Shown here: one piece after another, positions 24,993-33,685 of the stretch
Numbering within the stretch: position 1 is the stretch's first letter
Layout: each line of letters starts with the position of its first letter
Assembly (NCBI GenBank): GCA_017694795.1
Contig: JADIMM010000023.1
Coordinates: forward strand, 101,915-165,914
Reading direction: 5' to 3'
DNA: 64,000 nt
Origin: Candidatus Gallitreponema excrementavium
GTDB lineage: Bacteria; Spirochaetota; Spirochaetia; Treponematales; Treponemataceae
Notes under the pieces: model-generated
What the model saw: the letters and a program-made list of their open reading frames with translations, nothing else
What the model was told of the DNA's origin: nothing
The model's database searches: none
Translations under genes and position numbers: made by a program

Positions 24993-26689
24993 AAAAAGCG
25001 ATTCTTATTCTGGGGGCCGGACCTATGCAGATTCCTGCAATAGACGAGGCAAAAAAGGCCGGTTTTTATGTGGCTGTTGTTGACGGTAACCCTTCTGCCC
25101 CCGGTGGAGTTCTTGCCGATGAATTCAATCCGGTAGATTTGAAGGATTTGAAAGGGCTTTTGGATTATGGCCGGAAGCTGAAATCATGTAAAAATCTCGC
25201 AGGGGTTTTTACCTGTGCAACTGATTTTTCCGCTTCAGTGGCTTATCTTACGGAAAATCTTGGCTTACCCGGCCACAGCTATGAAAGTGCCCTTAATGCC
25301 ACCGATAAATCACGGATGCGGGAATGCTTTAAGAAAGCCGGGGTTCCATCTCCCTTGTTTACAAAAGTTACCGGGAAAACTTCGTTGGAGCCGCTAATGG
25401 AAAAAATCGGGTTCCCCATGGTAATAAAGCCTGTTGATAACATGGGGGCAAGGGGTTGTTCCTTGGTTAGAAACTGTAACGAACTGAAACAGGCTGTAGA
25501 TTCGGCTTTAAAATATTCCCGGAGCGGAACCTGTATTTGTGAATCATACATGGACGGACCTGAGTTTTCCGTTGACGCTCTGGTTGTGAATGAAAAAATA
25601 TATATTACCGGTTTTGCCAAAAGGCATATTTATTTCGAGCCTTTTTTTGTTGAATTAGGACATACAATTCCCTGTGAGGTTTCTCCGGCGGTGTACCGTG
25701 AACTTATAGATGTTTTTGAAAAAGGAATCCGGGCCTTAGGGCTTTCCTGGGGTGCAGCAAAGGGTGATTTGAAATATACATCAAAGGGAGCTATGATAGG
25801 TGAAATTGCAGGACGGCTTTCCGGGGGATACATGTCAGGATGGACTTATCCTGAATCATCAGGGGTTAACTTAATTAAACAAGCCTTGAAACTTGCTGTA
25901 GGAAACACTGATTTGGAATTAACACCTGGAAAAAAACTATTCTGTGCAGAAAGGGCCTGGATTTCCATTCCCGGGATTGTCAGAAAGGTAACTTCGCCTT
26001 TGATTAGTTTTGGCGGTATTCCAAAAGTAATGCCCGACTCCGGCTTATCCTGTGAAGAAATCAATAATATTAAGGCTGTAATTCCCCGGGCAAAGGCCGG
26101 GGATAGAGTTGTTTTTCCAAGAAACAATGTTGAAAAATGCGGTAATGTAATCGTAACCGGAAAAAACACGGAAGAATGTGAACACCTTGCAAAAAAACTT
26201 TGTTCTTCCATACTTATATCCCTTGAACCTGGTGTAAAAGAAACCGGGGACTTCCTTTGTTCCGTTATTGAAATCCGTGGCGGAAAAGATGGGGGGAAAA
26301 AGGCTTTTCCGCCACTGGCATTTCCCTTTGGTAAAAAAGAGCCTGAGATTATCAAAGCTCTTTTGGGGCTTGAACTTTATAAAGGCAGTTTTCCTGAAAA
26401 AGTGGAAAACAAAATCCAGAGTCCAAAGATTTTTATTGCTCCTGTTCCCGATTTTTTTCAGGAATATATGGAAAAACCGGATTTTTGCTGTTGGAACAAT
26501 CTTCCTTTTTCCGATACTATAAACAGGGTCATGAAAGAACATTCTGTTTCATTCCATGATTGCCCTGGGCAGATTGACAGCGGATGTATTGTCCTTAACG
26601 GATATTTTTACCGGGCCCTTGCCGCAGGAGGGTTACAGGCTGTGGATTGGGTAATAAACTGTATAAAAAGAGGGATAAAACCTTGGTGA
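24989..26689 (+). CDS. ATP-grasp enzyme of the glycan cluster
   Basis: 566-residue protein. The N-terminal 300 residues form an ATP-grasp ligase of the PurK/CPSase-like kind: AILILGAGPMQIPAIDEAKK (pre-ATP-grasp nucleotide fold), FPMVIKPVDNMGARGCSLV (P-loop-like lysine strand), and MIGEIAGRLSGGYMSG (metal-binding Glu region). Such enzymes join a carboxylate to an amine or thiol through an acyl phosphate. The C-terminal 150 residues (from about 430) match nothing I recognise. It overlaps the preceding fusion gene (ATGA). A role in attaching an acyl or amino-acid group to the cluster's sugar is an inference from context. Confidence 0.7.
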   Translation: MKKAILILGAGPMQIPAIDEAKKAGFYVAVVDGNPSAPGGVLADEFNPVDLKDLKGLLDYGRKLKSCKNLAGVFTCATDFSASVAYLTENLGLPGHSYESALNATDKSRMRECFKKAGVPSPLFTKVTGKTSLEPLMEKIGFPMVIKPVDNMGARGCSLVRNCNELKQAVDSALKYSRSGTCICESYMDGPEFSVDALVVNEKIYITGFAKRHIYFEPFFVELGHTIPCEVSPAVYRELIDVFEKGIRALGLSWGAAKGDLKYTSKGAMIGEIAGRLSGGYMSGWTYPESSGVNLIKQALKLAVGNTDLELTPGKKLFCAERAWISIPGIVRKVTSPLISFGGIPKVMPDSGLSCEEINNIKAVIPRAKAGDRVVFPRNNVEKCGNVIVTGKNTEECEHLAKKLCSSILISLEPGVKETGDFLCSVIEIRGGKDGGKKAFPPLAFPFGKKEPEIIKALLGLELYKGSFPEKVENKIQSPKIFIAPVPDFFQEYMEKPDFCCWNNLPFSDTINRVMKEHSVSFHDCPGQIDSGCIVLNGYFYRALAAGGLQAVDWVINCIKRGIKPW

Positions 26690-27723
26690 AATTGAGGATT
26701 CTTTTTGCAATACTCCTGATTTTTCTCGTGTTCTTTACAGCCTCCGGGGAGGATAGTGCAGGAATTTCCTATAATGATTTGTTATCAGAATTAGGGGCAG
26801 AGGGATTTTGGGATCCTGTTTTGGGAAAGGGTGTTATAGTAAAAGACGGAAATATGGCAGGGTTTTCTGTTAATGCTGATTATTTCCTGTTTGATGACGG
26901 AAGTGCACAGTTAATCTCCCCTCCATATATTGGAGAGGGTGGTCTTTTTTTTCAAGACAACGCCCTGAAAATTCTGGAATCTTATTTTTCTGTACCTGAC
27001 AATATCCCGCATTTTAAAATCGGAGCAATACTTATTGACCCGGGACATGGGGGAAAAGATCCGGGGGCTGTCGGAGAGTACACTTTAAACGGGAAAAAAT
27101 ACCGCTGTGTGGAAAAAGATGTGGTTTTGGATTGTTCTACCAAAATATACCGGAAACTAAAAGAAAAGTATCCTGACAAGGCAATAATGATGACAAGAAC
27201 GGGGGATACCTATCCGAGTTTGGAAGACAGGGTCGAAATGGCAAATAATATCAGCTTAAAACAGGACGAAGCTATAATCTATGTTTCTGTTCATGCCAAT
27301 TCTTCCTTTTCAAAAACAGCAAAGGGGTACGAAGTCTGGTATCTAAGTCAGGATTACCGCAGGAATCTGGTGGACGAGTCAGATATTGAAACAAAAGAAA
27401 TTCTGCCCATTCTTAATAACATGATGGAAGAAGAATTCACAATGGAGAGCATATTGATTGCCAAATTTATTCTGGACGGTTTGACGGAGCAGGTAGGTGA
27501 TTTATCCCCTTCCCGTGGGCTTAAGGAAGAAAACTGGTTTGTTGTCAGGAATGCCAGAATGCCAAGTGTACTAATTGAACTGGGCTTTGTATCCAACGAG
27601 GAGGAAGGAAGGCTTTTAAACAGTGAAGACTACTTGCAGAAATGTGCCGACGGAATATATAATGGTGTTGTAAAATTCATTGATTACTTTGAGCATTCAA
27701 GGGGTTTTACATCTATTGAATAG
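26686..27723 (+). CDS. N-acetylmuramoyl-L-alanine amidase (Amidase_3)
   Basis: Zinc amidase cutting the bond between N-acetylmuramate and L-alanine of peptidoglycan during cell separation. The zinc-site pattern is complete: ILIDPGHGGKDPGA (His), CVEKDVVLD (Glu), YVSVHANS (His), and VLIELGFVSNEEEG with the catalytic Glu. The GTG at 26686 overlaps the stop of the ATP-grasp gene (GTGA) and gives 345 residues beginning with a signal or anchor segment (LRILFAILLIFLVFFTAS); an upstream ATG at 26647 would bury that segment. Residues about 30-115 before the catalytic domain are a small uncharacterised N-terminal domain. Confidence 0.9.
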   Translation: MKLRILFAILLIFLVFFTASGEDSAGISYNDLLSELGAEGFWDPVLGKGVIVKDGNMAGFSVNADYFLFDDGSAQLISPPYIGEGGLFFQDNALKILESYFSVPDNIPHFKIGAILIDPGHGGKDPGAVGEYTLNGKKYRCVEKDVVLDCSTKIYRKLKEKYPDKAIMMTRTGDTYPSLEDRVEMANNISLKQDEAIIYVSVHANSSFSKTAKGYEVWYLSQDYRRNLVDESDIETKEILPILNNMMEEEFTMESILIAKFILDGLTEQVGDLSPSRGLKEENWFVVRNARMPSVLIELGFVSNEEEGRLLNSEDYLQKCADGIYNGVVKFIDYFEHSRGFTSIE

Positions 27724-27735
27724 TTTGGTAGGTTT

Positions 27736-28263
27736 ATGAAAAAGATAATAGACTGGTTGTTTAAACAGTATAGGTGCAGGATAGTACTTTTTTCTCTGAT
27801 AGTGTTTGTCATGCTTTTTAGTACTGTGTATTTTTTCTGTATGCCGGAGAAGGTAAGGAGAACCTTTGTGTTTCCATTGAATAGCGGTGGTTTGGTAACG
27901 GAAATACGGTATTTGGCAGATGGAAAAAATAAGGAATCTGATATAAAAGTTTATGTGCAGGAGCTGCTTTTGGGCCCCCAAAACCACAGGGGAATGAACC
28001 TCCTGACCCCCGGAACCAAGATAAACAATATTTTTGTGAGGGAAGATGTTTTGTATGTTGATTTTGCTGAATCAGCCCTTCTTCCGGGAATGAATACGGT
28101 GGACAATCTTTTGGGATTGCCTCTGATAGAAAAAAATGTTTTTACAAATTTTAAAAACATTGATACAATTATATTGTATATTAATGGTAATATTGTATAC
28201 GAGGATTGGGACATATTAACGGAAAAATCAGTTAATTCTTTCCTGAAAGAACAGGGTTACTGA
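27736..28263 (+). CDS. GerMN-domain membrane-anchored protein
   Basis: 175-residue protein with one N-terminal membrane segment (about 16-36) and an extracytoplasmic GerMN domain (VYVQELLLGPQNHRGMNLL, TKINNIFVREDVLYVDFAES). The GerMN fold occurs in spore germination protein GerM and, in non-sporulating bacteria, beside Amidase_3 enzymes. It follows the amidase by 12 bases, so a joint role in cell-wall remodelling is likely. A weak TAGG ribosome-binding site precedes the ATG. The exact function is unknown. Confidence 0.75.
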   Translation: MKKIIDWLFKQYRCRIVLFSLIVFVMLFSTVYFFCMPEKVRRTFVFPLNSGGLVTEIRYLADGKNKESDIKVYVQELLLGPQNHRGMNLLTPGTKINNIFVREDVLYVDFAESALLPGMNTVDNLLGLPLIEKNVFTNFKNIDTIILYINGNIVYEDWDILTEKSVNSFLKEQGY

Positions 28264-28274
28264 GCAAAAAATCG

Positions 28275-28302
28275 TTGACATTTTCCAACTCATTGGTATA
28301 CT
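28275..28302 (+). promoter_or_regulatory. Strong sigma-70 promoter of flaA
   Basis: TTGACA (28275-28280), 16-base spacer, TATACT (28297-28302), about 48 bases before the flaA ATG. The -35 box is perfect and the -10 differs by one base. A strong constitutive promoter fits an abundant sheath protein and argues against FliA (sigma-28) control. Confidence 0.8.
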
Positions 28303-28350
28303 TAATGTTATAAATCCAAGGCTACAATGCGTGAAAGGAAGGAGCTTTGA

Positions 28351-29376
28351 ATGAAAAAAGGATTTTTAATTCTTGCAATGATTCTGTTGCTGGTTTCATT
28401 TGCAGGGGCTGACGCTAAGGTTTTGATTGATTTTTCTCTTTTGGCAGCTGATACAGCAGACGCAAACGGGAATATGACACAGAATCAGCGCACGGTTATG
28501 GATTATTCCAATATTGCCGGTTCTACTTATACTGACGACCAGAAGGCACTTATGAGTACTTCAATGGCAATCGAAAACTGGGATGTAGTTCTTAATTCTT
28601 CTGCCCAGACAGTTGAGAGTATGAGTGTTTCCATGGCCAAAGAAGCCCAGGTAAGTGATAGTTCTTCAAGAAATGCTGGTCAGGTTATTATGGGTGTCAG
28701 GACTTTGTTTCCTGCTGGTCCTTACAATGCAAATGTGACAATCAAGCCTCCGTTTGAGATTCCGGCCTATGAGCCTATGGAAGAGGGTGGTGAGACTGTC
28801 GGTGCTGAAACACGGTTTGAAAACGGATACGGTGTTATCAAGAACGTAGGTGTAATCAAGAAGATTGCCGTGGAGGTTCTTGGAAGGAATTTCCCCCATG
28901 CTCTTTATGTTCAGATTTCAAATGAGAATATGGATACAAAGAAGATTTACATGGGAAATCTTCAGTTTGATGGTTGGAGGACTTTGGAGTGGGTTAACCC
29001 CCAGTATGTTTCTGAGGTCAGAAATAGGGAACTCAGACTTTATCCGATGTATCCCCAGTCAACACCTTTCTATAAATTCGATTCTTTTATAGTTGCCAGG
29101 GATGCTGCCCATGTAGGCGGTGACTTTGTTGGTTACTTTAAAGACGTAAAAATGATTTATGACAAAGCTCTTCTTGATGCTGTTAGCGATGTTGATGATG
29201 AGGATCTTTGGGGAATCATTAAAGACAGGGAAGATGTTAGAAAGAACAATGAGGTAAGAAGATTTGGAAATATCCAGGTTCTTAGGTTCCTGGAACAGCA
29301 GAAACAGGCTACTGAGGATGACTTCTCATCTCTTGAAGGTGGAGAAACTGCAGCTGCAGAGACTGCTGCCGAATAG
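28351..29376 (+). CDS. flaA: Flagellar filament outer-layer (sheath) protein FlaA
   Basis: FlaA coats the core of the periplasmic flagellar filaments of spirochaetes. The 341-residue product has a cleavable signal peptide (MKKGFLILAMILLLVSFAGA then DAKVLIDFS), as expected for a Sec-exported periplasmic sheath subunit. Typical FlaA blocks follow: NYDPSNIAGS-like DYSNIAGSTYTDDQ, WDVVLNSSAQTV, ETRFENGYGVIKNVGVIKKI, and IYMGNLQFDGWRTLEWVNPQ. The gene has its own TTGACA promoter, a GGAAGGAG ribosome-binding site, its own terminator, and codon usage suggesting high expression. The C-terminal tail is rich in Glu and Ala. FlaB core-flagellin genes are not in the window. Confidence 0.92.
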   Translation: MKKGFLILAMILLLVSFAGADAKVLIDFSLLAADTADANGNMTQNQRTVMDYSNIAGSTYTDDQKALMSTSMAIENWDVVLNSSAQTVESMSVSMAKEAQVSDSSSRNAGQVIMGVRTLFPAGPYNANVTIKPPFEIPAYEPMEEGGETVGAETRFENGYGVIKNVGVIKKIAVEVLGRNFPHALYVQISNENMDTKKIYMGNLQFDGWRTLEWVNPQYVSEVRNRELRLYPMYPQSTPFYKFDSFIVARDAAHVGGDFVGYFKDVKMIYDKALLDAVSDVDDEDLWGIIKDREDVRKNNEVRRFGNIQVLRFLEQQKQATEDDFSSLEGGETAAAETAAE

Positions 29377-29393
29377 TTCTTGTTTTAAATCTT

Positions 29394-29435
29394 AAAAAAG
29401 GCTGTTGAAAGGATTTCTTTTGACAGCCTTTTTTT
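29394..29435 (+). terminator. Rho-independent terminator of flaA
   Basis: A-run plus GGCTGT pairs with ACAGCC plus a seven-T run across a loop of about 17 bases. It begins 18 bases after the flaA stop and makes flaA a single-gene unit. The next promoter starts right at its 3' edge. Confidence 0.88.
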
Positions 29436-29436
29436 A

Positions 29437-29465
29437 TTGTTAATTTGCAGATAATAAACTATATT
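29437..29465 (+). promoter_or_regulatory. Promoter of RSH-TPR gene, leaderless arrangement
   Basis: TTGTTA (29437-29442), 17-base spacer, TATATT (29460-29465), 6 bases, then ATG at 29472. No Shine-Dalgarno is present. The -35 box abuts the flaA terminator T-run. Confidence 0.7.
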
Positions 29466-29471
29466 ATTTTT

Positions 29472-30716
29472 ATGAGTACTAAGGATTTGAGGGCCAAGTG
29501 GATTCCTGATAGAAGAAAGCTTAAAGAGGTTTATGGCAGATATTTGCCGGCATTTAAATCGGTTTTATCCGATATGGAAACAGAACTTAAAGATGTTTTA
29601 AACCTTTCTTTTGTCCCGACTTTAAAATCCAGGGTTAAGAGTTTTGATAGTTATTATAAAAAGTTGCTTAGGGTGCAGCCGGATACCATAGGAATTTCTG
29701 ATTTTCCTGTTATTTCAGACAATATTGGTATAAGGATTATTTGTCCTTTTCTGGAGGATTTGTCTGTTGTAGAAAAAAGGTTGCTTGATAATTTTATAGT
29801 TTTGGAAGTAGAACGAAAAGGGGCTGACAGGACTTTTAGGGAATTTGGTTATGAGTCAACCCATGTTTTGCTGGAATTACCTGAAAGGGTAAAAGAAAAA
29901 TATGAGTTACCTGCAAAACTTATTTGCGAGATTCAGATAAGAACTATTTTACAGGATGCCTGGGCCGAAGTAGAACATGAACTGGTATATAAGTCTGAAT
30001 TTTCTCCTTTCGATTTGCCTTTAAAGAGAAAGTTGGCCTCCATGAATGCAAGTTTAAGCCTTGCCGACATAATTTTCCAGGAAATAAGGGATTATCAGAA
30101 TAAACTTAACAAAGAAATGGCAAAAAGGAAGGAGTCGTTTTACGATCTTGTTAATCATAAAAACATGGATCTTTCCGAAAATAGCCGGTTGGAGGAAACT
30201 TCTTTTGAAGATATTTTGCCTTCTTCCCCTTATGTTCAGGGAACGATTGATGACATGCTTTTGGAAGCTATTCACTCCCACAATACCGGTAATTTTGATA
30301 AAGCAGTGGATATTTATTCTAAGATTATCAGTACCCAGCCCAATGAGAAAATCCTTACCGTTATTTATAAACACAGGGGAATGGCTTATTACGCAAAAGC
30401 AGATTATGCCGATGCACTTGAAGATTTTAAATTAAGTGCAAAATATGACCCGGAGAGTTACAGACCATATTACTATATCGGGATTGTTTTGAGTACCATT
30501 GAAAATTATCAGGAAGCTGTTGACTATTATACAAAGTCAATAAATCTCAATAACTTTGGTCCATATGGTTACTTTAGGAGAGCCCAGTGCTGGTATCATC
30601 TGGGTGACATGACAAAGGCAGTTTCTGATTTGGATATATCTGTTTCCTTGGGCTTGTCTAAACAGGATGAGGAGTCGTTAAGAAGTCTTATTCTGAAAAA
30701 AATGGACAGGGTTTAA
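29472..30716 (+). CDS. RelA/SpoT-type alarmone synthetase fused to TPR repeats
   Basis: 414-residue protein. Residues about 1-215 are a (p)ppGpp synthetase domain: LKSRVKSFDSYYKKL (donor-substrate basic loop), DNIGIRIIC, GYESTHVLLEL, and CEIQIRTILQDAWAEVEHEL. These hold the acidic and Gln residues that bind Mg and GDP/GTP. There is no N-terminal HD hydrolase and no TGS/ACT region, so it is a small alarmone synthetase type. After a linker, residues about 265-410 carry three or four TPR motifs (KILTVIYKHRGMAYYAKADY, YRPYYYIGIVLSTIENYQEA, YGYFRRAQCWYHLGDM). The TPR tail suggests protein-protein control of alarmone synthesis. It starts at ATG 29472; an ATG at 29445 lies within the promoter spacer. 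Confidence 0.85.
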   Translation: MSTKDLRAKWIPDRRKLKEVYGRYLPAFKSVLSDMETELKDVLNLSFVPTLKSRVKSFDSYYKKLLRVQPDTIGISDFPVISDNIGIRIICPFLEDLSVVEKRLLDNFIVLEVERKGADRTFREFGYESTHVLLELPERVKEKYELPAKLICEIQIRTILQDAWAEVEHELVYKSEFSPFDLPLKRKLASMNASLSLADIIFQEIRDYQNKLNKEMAKRKESFYDLVNHKNMDLSENSRLEETSFEDILPSSPYVQGTIDDMLLEAIHSHNTGNFDKAVDIYSKIISTQPNEKILTVIYKHRGMAYYAKADYADALEDFKLSAKYDPESYRPYYYIGIVLSTIENYQEAVDYYTKSINLNNFGPYGYFRRAQCWYHLGDMTKAVSDLDISVSLGLSKQDEESLRSLILKKMDRV

Positions 30717-30830
30717 TCTTTTTTTTATCAGGCTTATCCAGCTCTTTTGCCATGACTTTCTATAATAATTATTACGGTTTGATGATTTAAAAAACAGAGC
30801 TTTAAACAGTAATAAAAGTTTTTGATTTTC

Positions 30831-30859
30831 TTGTCCGTTTGGGAATTCAGGTGTAAAAT
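30831..30859 (+). promoter_or_regulatory. Promoter of GT-B-like gene, leaderless arrangement
   Basis: TTGTCC (30831-30836), 17-base spacer, TAAAAT (30854-30859), 6 bases, then ATG at 30866. No Shine-Dalgarno. Same geometry as the hrpA-like, xseA, RSH-TPR and argH genes. Confidence 0.65.
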
Positions 30860-30865
30860 TGTTTT

Positions 30866-32338
30866 ATGGATTTAACAAAAATATTCGGGAACCCGGTTCC
30901 CCCGTCATTAACTAAAAAGGCAAATAAAAAATTTAAACGTTATGCAAAGAAATTCGGTTTCAATGAAGCAGATTTTCCTTCATTGGCTTTGGAAAAGATG
31001 CCACTGGGATATGATGACTTTGGGATTTATTCGGTTGTAGATAAAAACAAATCCGGTGCTGATACAGAGGTTTTTGATTTAGACAAGGGTATAATACTCG
31101 GTACAATCAGAATGGGGTTTGGTCATTGCAGGATGGCACTTGCGTTGGCTTCTGCGGCAAAATCCATGGGCTATAAACCTTACTGGATGGATTTAATGTC
31201 TTTCCCTGATACCTGTGCCAGTAAGACCATAAAATACCTTGAAGACTGGTACAATGTGGGTTCAAGACTTTCCCAAAGATGGGGATTTTTTAATAAGCAT
31301 ATTTGGGAATATGTTACTTCTAATGCGGCTCAGCCGCTTACTTATTCGGTAACAGAACAAGGGTTTTCCAGGGTTCTTACCCCCTTGTATCATGATTTGC
31401 CTAAAGAAATGCCTTTTATGTCAACACATCCTTGGACCGGACATGCTGCAGTTGAAGTAGGAATGAAGAATGTAGTAACCATAATTCCGGATAATTTTCC
31501 AATGGCTTTTCATATAGCAGAAGGAACCCTCCACTGTGTACAGTCTCCTTCGGCTTATATGGGGTACAGGTCTTTGATTTCCATGGGAGCCGGAATGAAT
31601 TTAGAATATCCTATGCCTAAGGAGGATATTCTTTTAACCGGCCATTATGTAGATCATGAGATTGTAAGCAACATAGAAAAGGATTGCGATAACAGATTGA
31701 GGCGTCTTAAAGATAAAAAGACCCGCAGACTTCTTCTTACGATGGGTGGGGCGGGAGCCCAGGTTTTAAGATTTGCCCAGATTGCAGGATACTGCAAGGC
31801 TGATATTGAGGATAAAAGAGTTTCCTTATTTATCAATATGGGAGATCACAAAGGAAGATGGGAGGATTTAAAAAAAGAGTTTGAAAGACAGGGAATAAAA
31901 TGGCAGCTTCATAATGATTGGACAGAAACAAGGGCTTTTATTGCTGAAAGCGAAGAAGGGGAAGTTTCCGGTGTTCACGTTTTTCTTCATAAAGAATTTT
32001 ATGCTGCTGTTTATGCGACAAATCTATTAATGCGGATAAGTGATGTTATGATTACAAAACCCAGTGAGCTTTCATTTTATCCGGTTCCAAAACTGTTCAT
32101 ACAAAGGGTTGGAAGGCATGAAGCTTGGGGAGCTATCCGGGGTTCCGAGATTGGAGATGGTACCATAGAAACGGATTCCTCAGAAGCTTTGTGCAGGACT
32201 TTAAAACTACTAATCCGGGACGATGATTTGATAACATTGTATTGCAATCACATAATTATGAATAACAAAGACGGTATTTACGATGGAGCCTACAACTCCA
32301 TACGGGCTGCTCTAGCCAGGGCAGGAAGAAGTTTGTAA
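30866..32338 (+). CDS. Conserved protein with GT-B glycosyltransferase-like features
   Basis: 490-residue soluble protein whose family I cannot name. From about residue 75 it reads IILGTIRMGFGHCRMALALA, similar to the glycine-rich GxGH start of GT-B enzymes such as MGDG synthase and MurG. TRRLLLTMGGAGAQ (about 286-299) marks the usual start of the second Rossmann half, and VMITKPSELSFYPVPKLFIQ resembles the nucleotide-sugar-binding Lys-Pro-Ser/Gly block. A glycolipid or glycan glycosyltransferase is therefore plausible but unproved. It is monocistronic, with its own promoter and an ATG 6 bases after the -10 box. Confidence 0.6.
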   Translation: MDLTKIFGNPVPPSLTKKANKKFKRYAKKFGFNEADFPSLALEKMPLGYDDFGIYSVVDKNKSGADTEVFDLDKGIILGTIRMGFGHCRMALALASAAKSMGYKPYWMDLMSFPDTCASKTIKYLEDWYNVGSRLSQRWGFFNKHIWEYVTSNAAQPLTYSVTEQGFSRVLTPLYHDLPKEMPFMSTHPWTGHAAVEVGMKNVVTIIPDNFPMAFHIAEGTLHCVQSPSAYMGYRSLISMGAGMNLEYPMPKEDILLTGHYVDHEIVSNIEKDCDNRLRRLKDKKTRRLLLTMGGAGAQVLRFAQIAGYCKADIEDKRVSLFINMGDHKGRWEDLKKEFERQGIKWQLHNDWTETRAFIAESEEGEVSGVHVFLHKEFYAAVYATNLLMRISDVMITKPSELSFYPVPKLFIQRVGRHEAWGAIRGSEIGDGTIETDSSEALCRTLKLLIRDDDLITLYCNHIIMNNKDGIYDGAYNSIRAALARAGRSL

Positions 32339-32374
32339 ATCACGTTTTTTTACAAAATTGATTAATGATCTTTG

Positions 32375-32415
32375 ACTCCCTGCTGCCTTAAGATAAAATA
32401 CCGGTAGCAGGGAGT
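32375..32415. terminator. Long hairpin between convergent genes
   Basis: ACTCCCTGCT pairs with AGCAGGGAGT (10 perfect pairs), extended by GCC/GGT, around a loop of about 15 bases. It lies between the convergent GT-B-like gene and icd. There is no proper T-run on either side, so termination would be weak or factor-dependent, but its position suggests it ends transcripts from both directions. Confidence 0.5.
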
Positions 32416-32422
32416 TAGGGTA

Positions 32423-33619
32423 TTATAGCCTTGACGCGATTTCGTCTATAAACTCCCAGGAGTTAAGAATTTTCACAGGGGCAGGATCGGCGAGCTTTGC
32501 TAGATCCCCTGTAATAAGTCCGGCTTCTATTGTGTCAAGGGTGGCTTTTTCCAGTTTATTGGCAAAATCCACGAGATCCTGCGTTCCGTCAATTTCCCCT
32601 CTTTTTGCCAAAGCACCTGTCCAGGCGAATATAAGTGCAACAGGATTTGTGGAGGTTTTTTCCCCTTTAAGATACCTGTAGTAATGTTTTTGAACTGTTC
32701 CATGGGCAGCCTCATATTCAAACACGCCTTGGGGCGAAACAAGGACACTTGTCATCATTGAAAGGCTTCCAAATGCAGATGCAATCATATCACTCATGAC
32801 GTCACCGTCATAATTTTTGCAGCACCAAAGGATGCCGCCTTCACATTTCATGATTCTTGCAACAGCGTCATCTATCAGTGTGTAAAAGTATTCAATTCCG
32901 GCTTTTTCGAAATCGTTCTTAAATTCTTCTTCATAAATACGGTTGAATATTGCTTTGAATTTCCCATCATAGATTTTACTGATTGTATCTTTTGTTGCGA
33001 ACCAGAGAGATACCTTTTCTTCAAGGGCATAGCGGAAAGAACAGCGGGCAAAACTTTCTATAGAGCTGTCCAGATTGTGAATTCCCTGTATAATTCCAGG
33101 CCCTTTCATTTCCATTATTGTTTTACGGGTTTCCTTACCCTGGGCATCTGTAAAAACCAGTTCTGCTTTTCCGGGACCGGTAACTTCCATTTCACAGTTT
33201 TTATATACATCGCCGTAGGCATGGCGTCCCATAATTATGGGGTTTTTCCAGGAACTTACGGCAGGTTTTACATTTTTAACGATAATTGGTTTTCTGAATA
33301 CAGTCCCGTCAAGTTCAGACCTGATTATTCCATTGGGGCTTGGACTTAAGCGTTTGAGATTATACTCCTCCATTCTGGCTTTGTTTGATGTGATTGTAGC
33401 ACATTTTACTCCAACTCCAAGTCGTTTTATTGCTTCAGCTGCTTCGTATGTGACTTTATCATCTGTATCATCCCTTTGCTTTAATCCTAAATCGTAATAT
33501 TCAGTTTTTAATTCAACAAAAGGAATAAGAAGTTTGTCTTTTATTACCTTCCAAAGTATTCTGGTCATCTCATCGCCGTCAAGCTCTGCAATCGGGTTTT
33601 TCATCTGAATTTTAGCCAT
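32423..33619 (-). CDS. icd: Isocitrate dehydrogenase (NADP-dependent, dimeric eukaryote-like type)
   Basis: Oxidises isocitrate to 2-oxoglutarate. At 398 residues, with the start [20 protein letters not shown] and the blocks [31 protein letters not shown] and [20 protein letters not shown], it belongs to the subfamily that includes mitochondrial/cytosolic NADP-IDH, not the E. coli Icd type. [12 protein letters not shown] is the cofactor-binding region with NADP-type residues. It supplies 2-oxoglutarate for glutamate and glutamine synthesis, which fits the glnN and carA genes elsewhere in the window. A GGAGAG site precedes the ATG. Confidence 0.93.
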   Translation of the reverse strand: MAKIQMKNPIAELDGDEMTRILWKVIKDKLLIPFVELKTEYYDLGLKQRDDTDDKVTYEAAEAIKRLGVGVKCATITSNKARMEEYNLKRLSPSPNGIIRSELDGTVFRKPIIVKNVKPAVSSWKNPIIMGRHAYGDVYKNCEMEVTGPGKAELVFTDAQGKETRKTIMEMKGPGIIQGIHNLDSSIESFARCSFRYALEEKVSLWFATKDTISKIYDGKFKAIFNRIYEEEFKNDFEKAGIEYFYTLIDDAVARIMKCEGGILWCCKNYDGDVMSDMIASAFGSLSMMTSVLVSPQGVFEYEAAHGTVQKHYYRYLKGEKTSTNPVALIFAWTGALAKRGEIDGTQDLVDFANKLEKATLDTIEAGLITGDLAKLADPAPVKILNSWEFIDEIASRL

Positions 33620-33685
33620 ACACTCTCCAAAAATAATTTATAACTGTAAGAACAACAGCCTGCACCGCAGACCGGAAAATTATGT

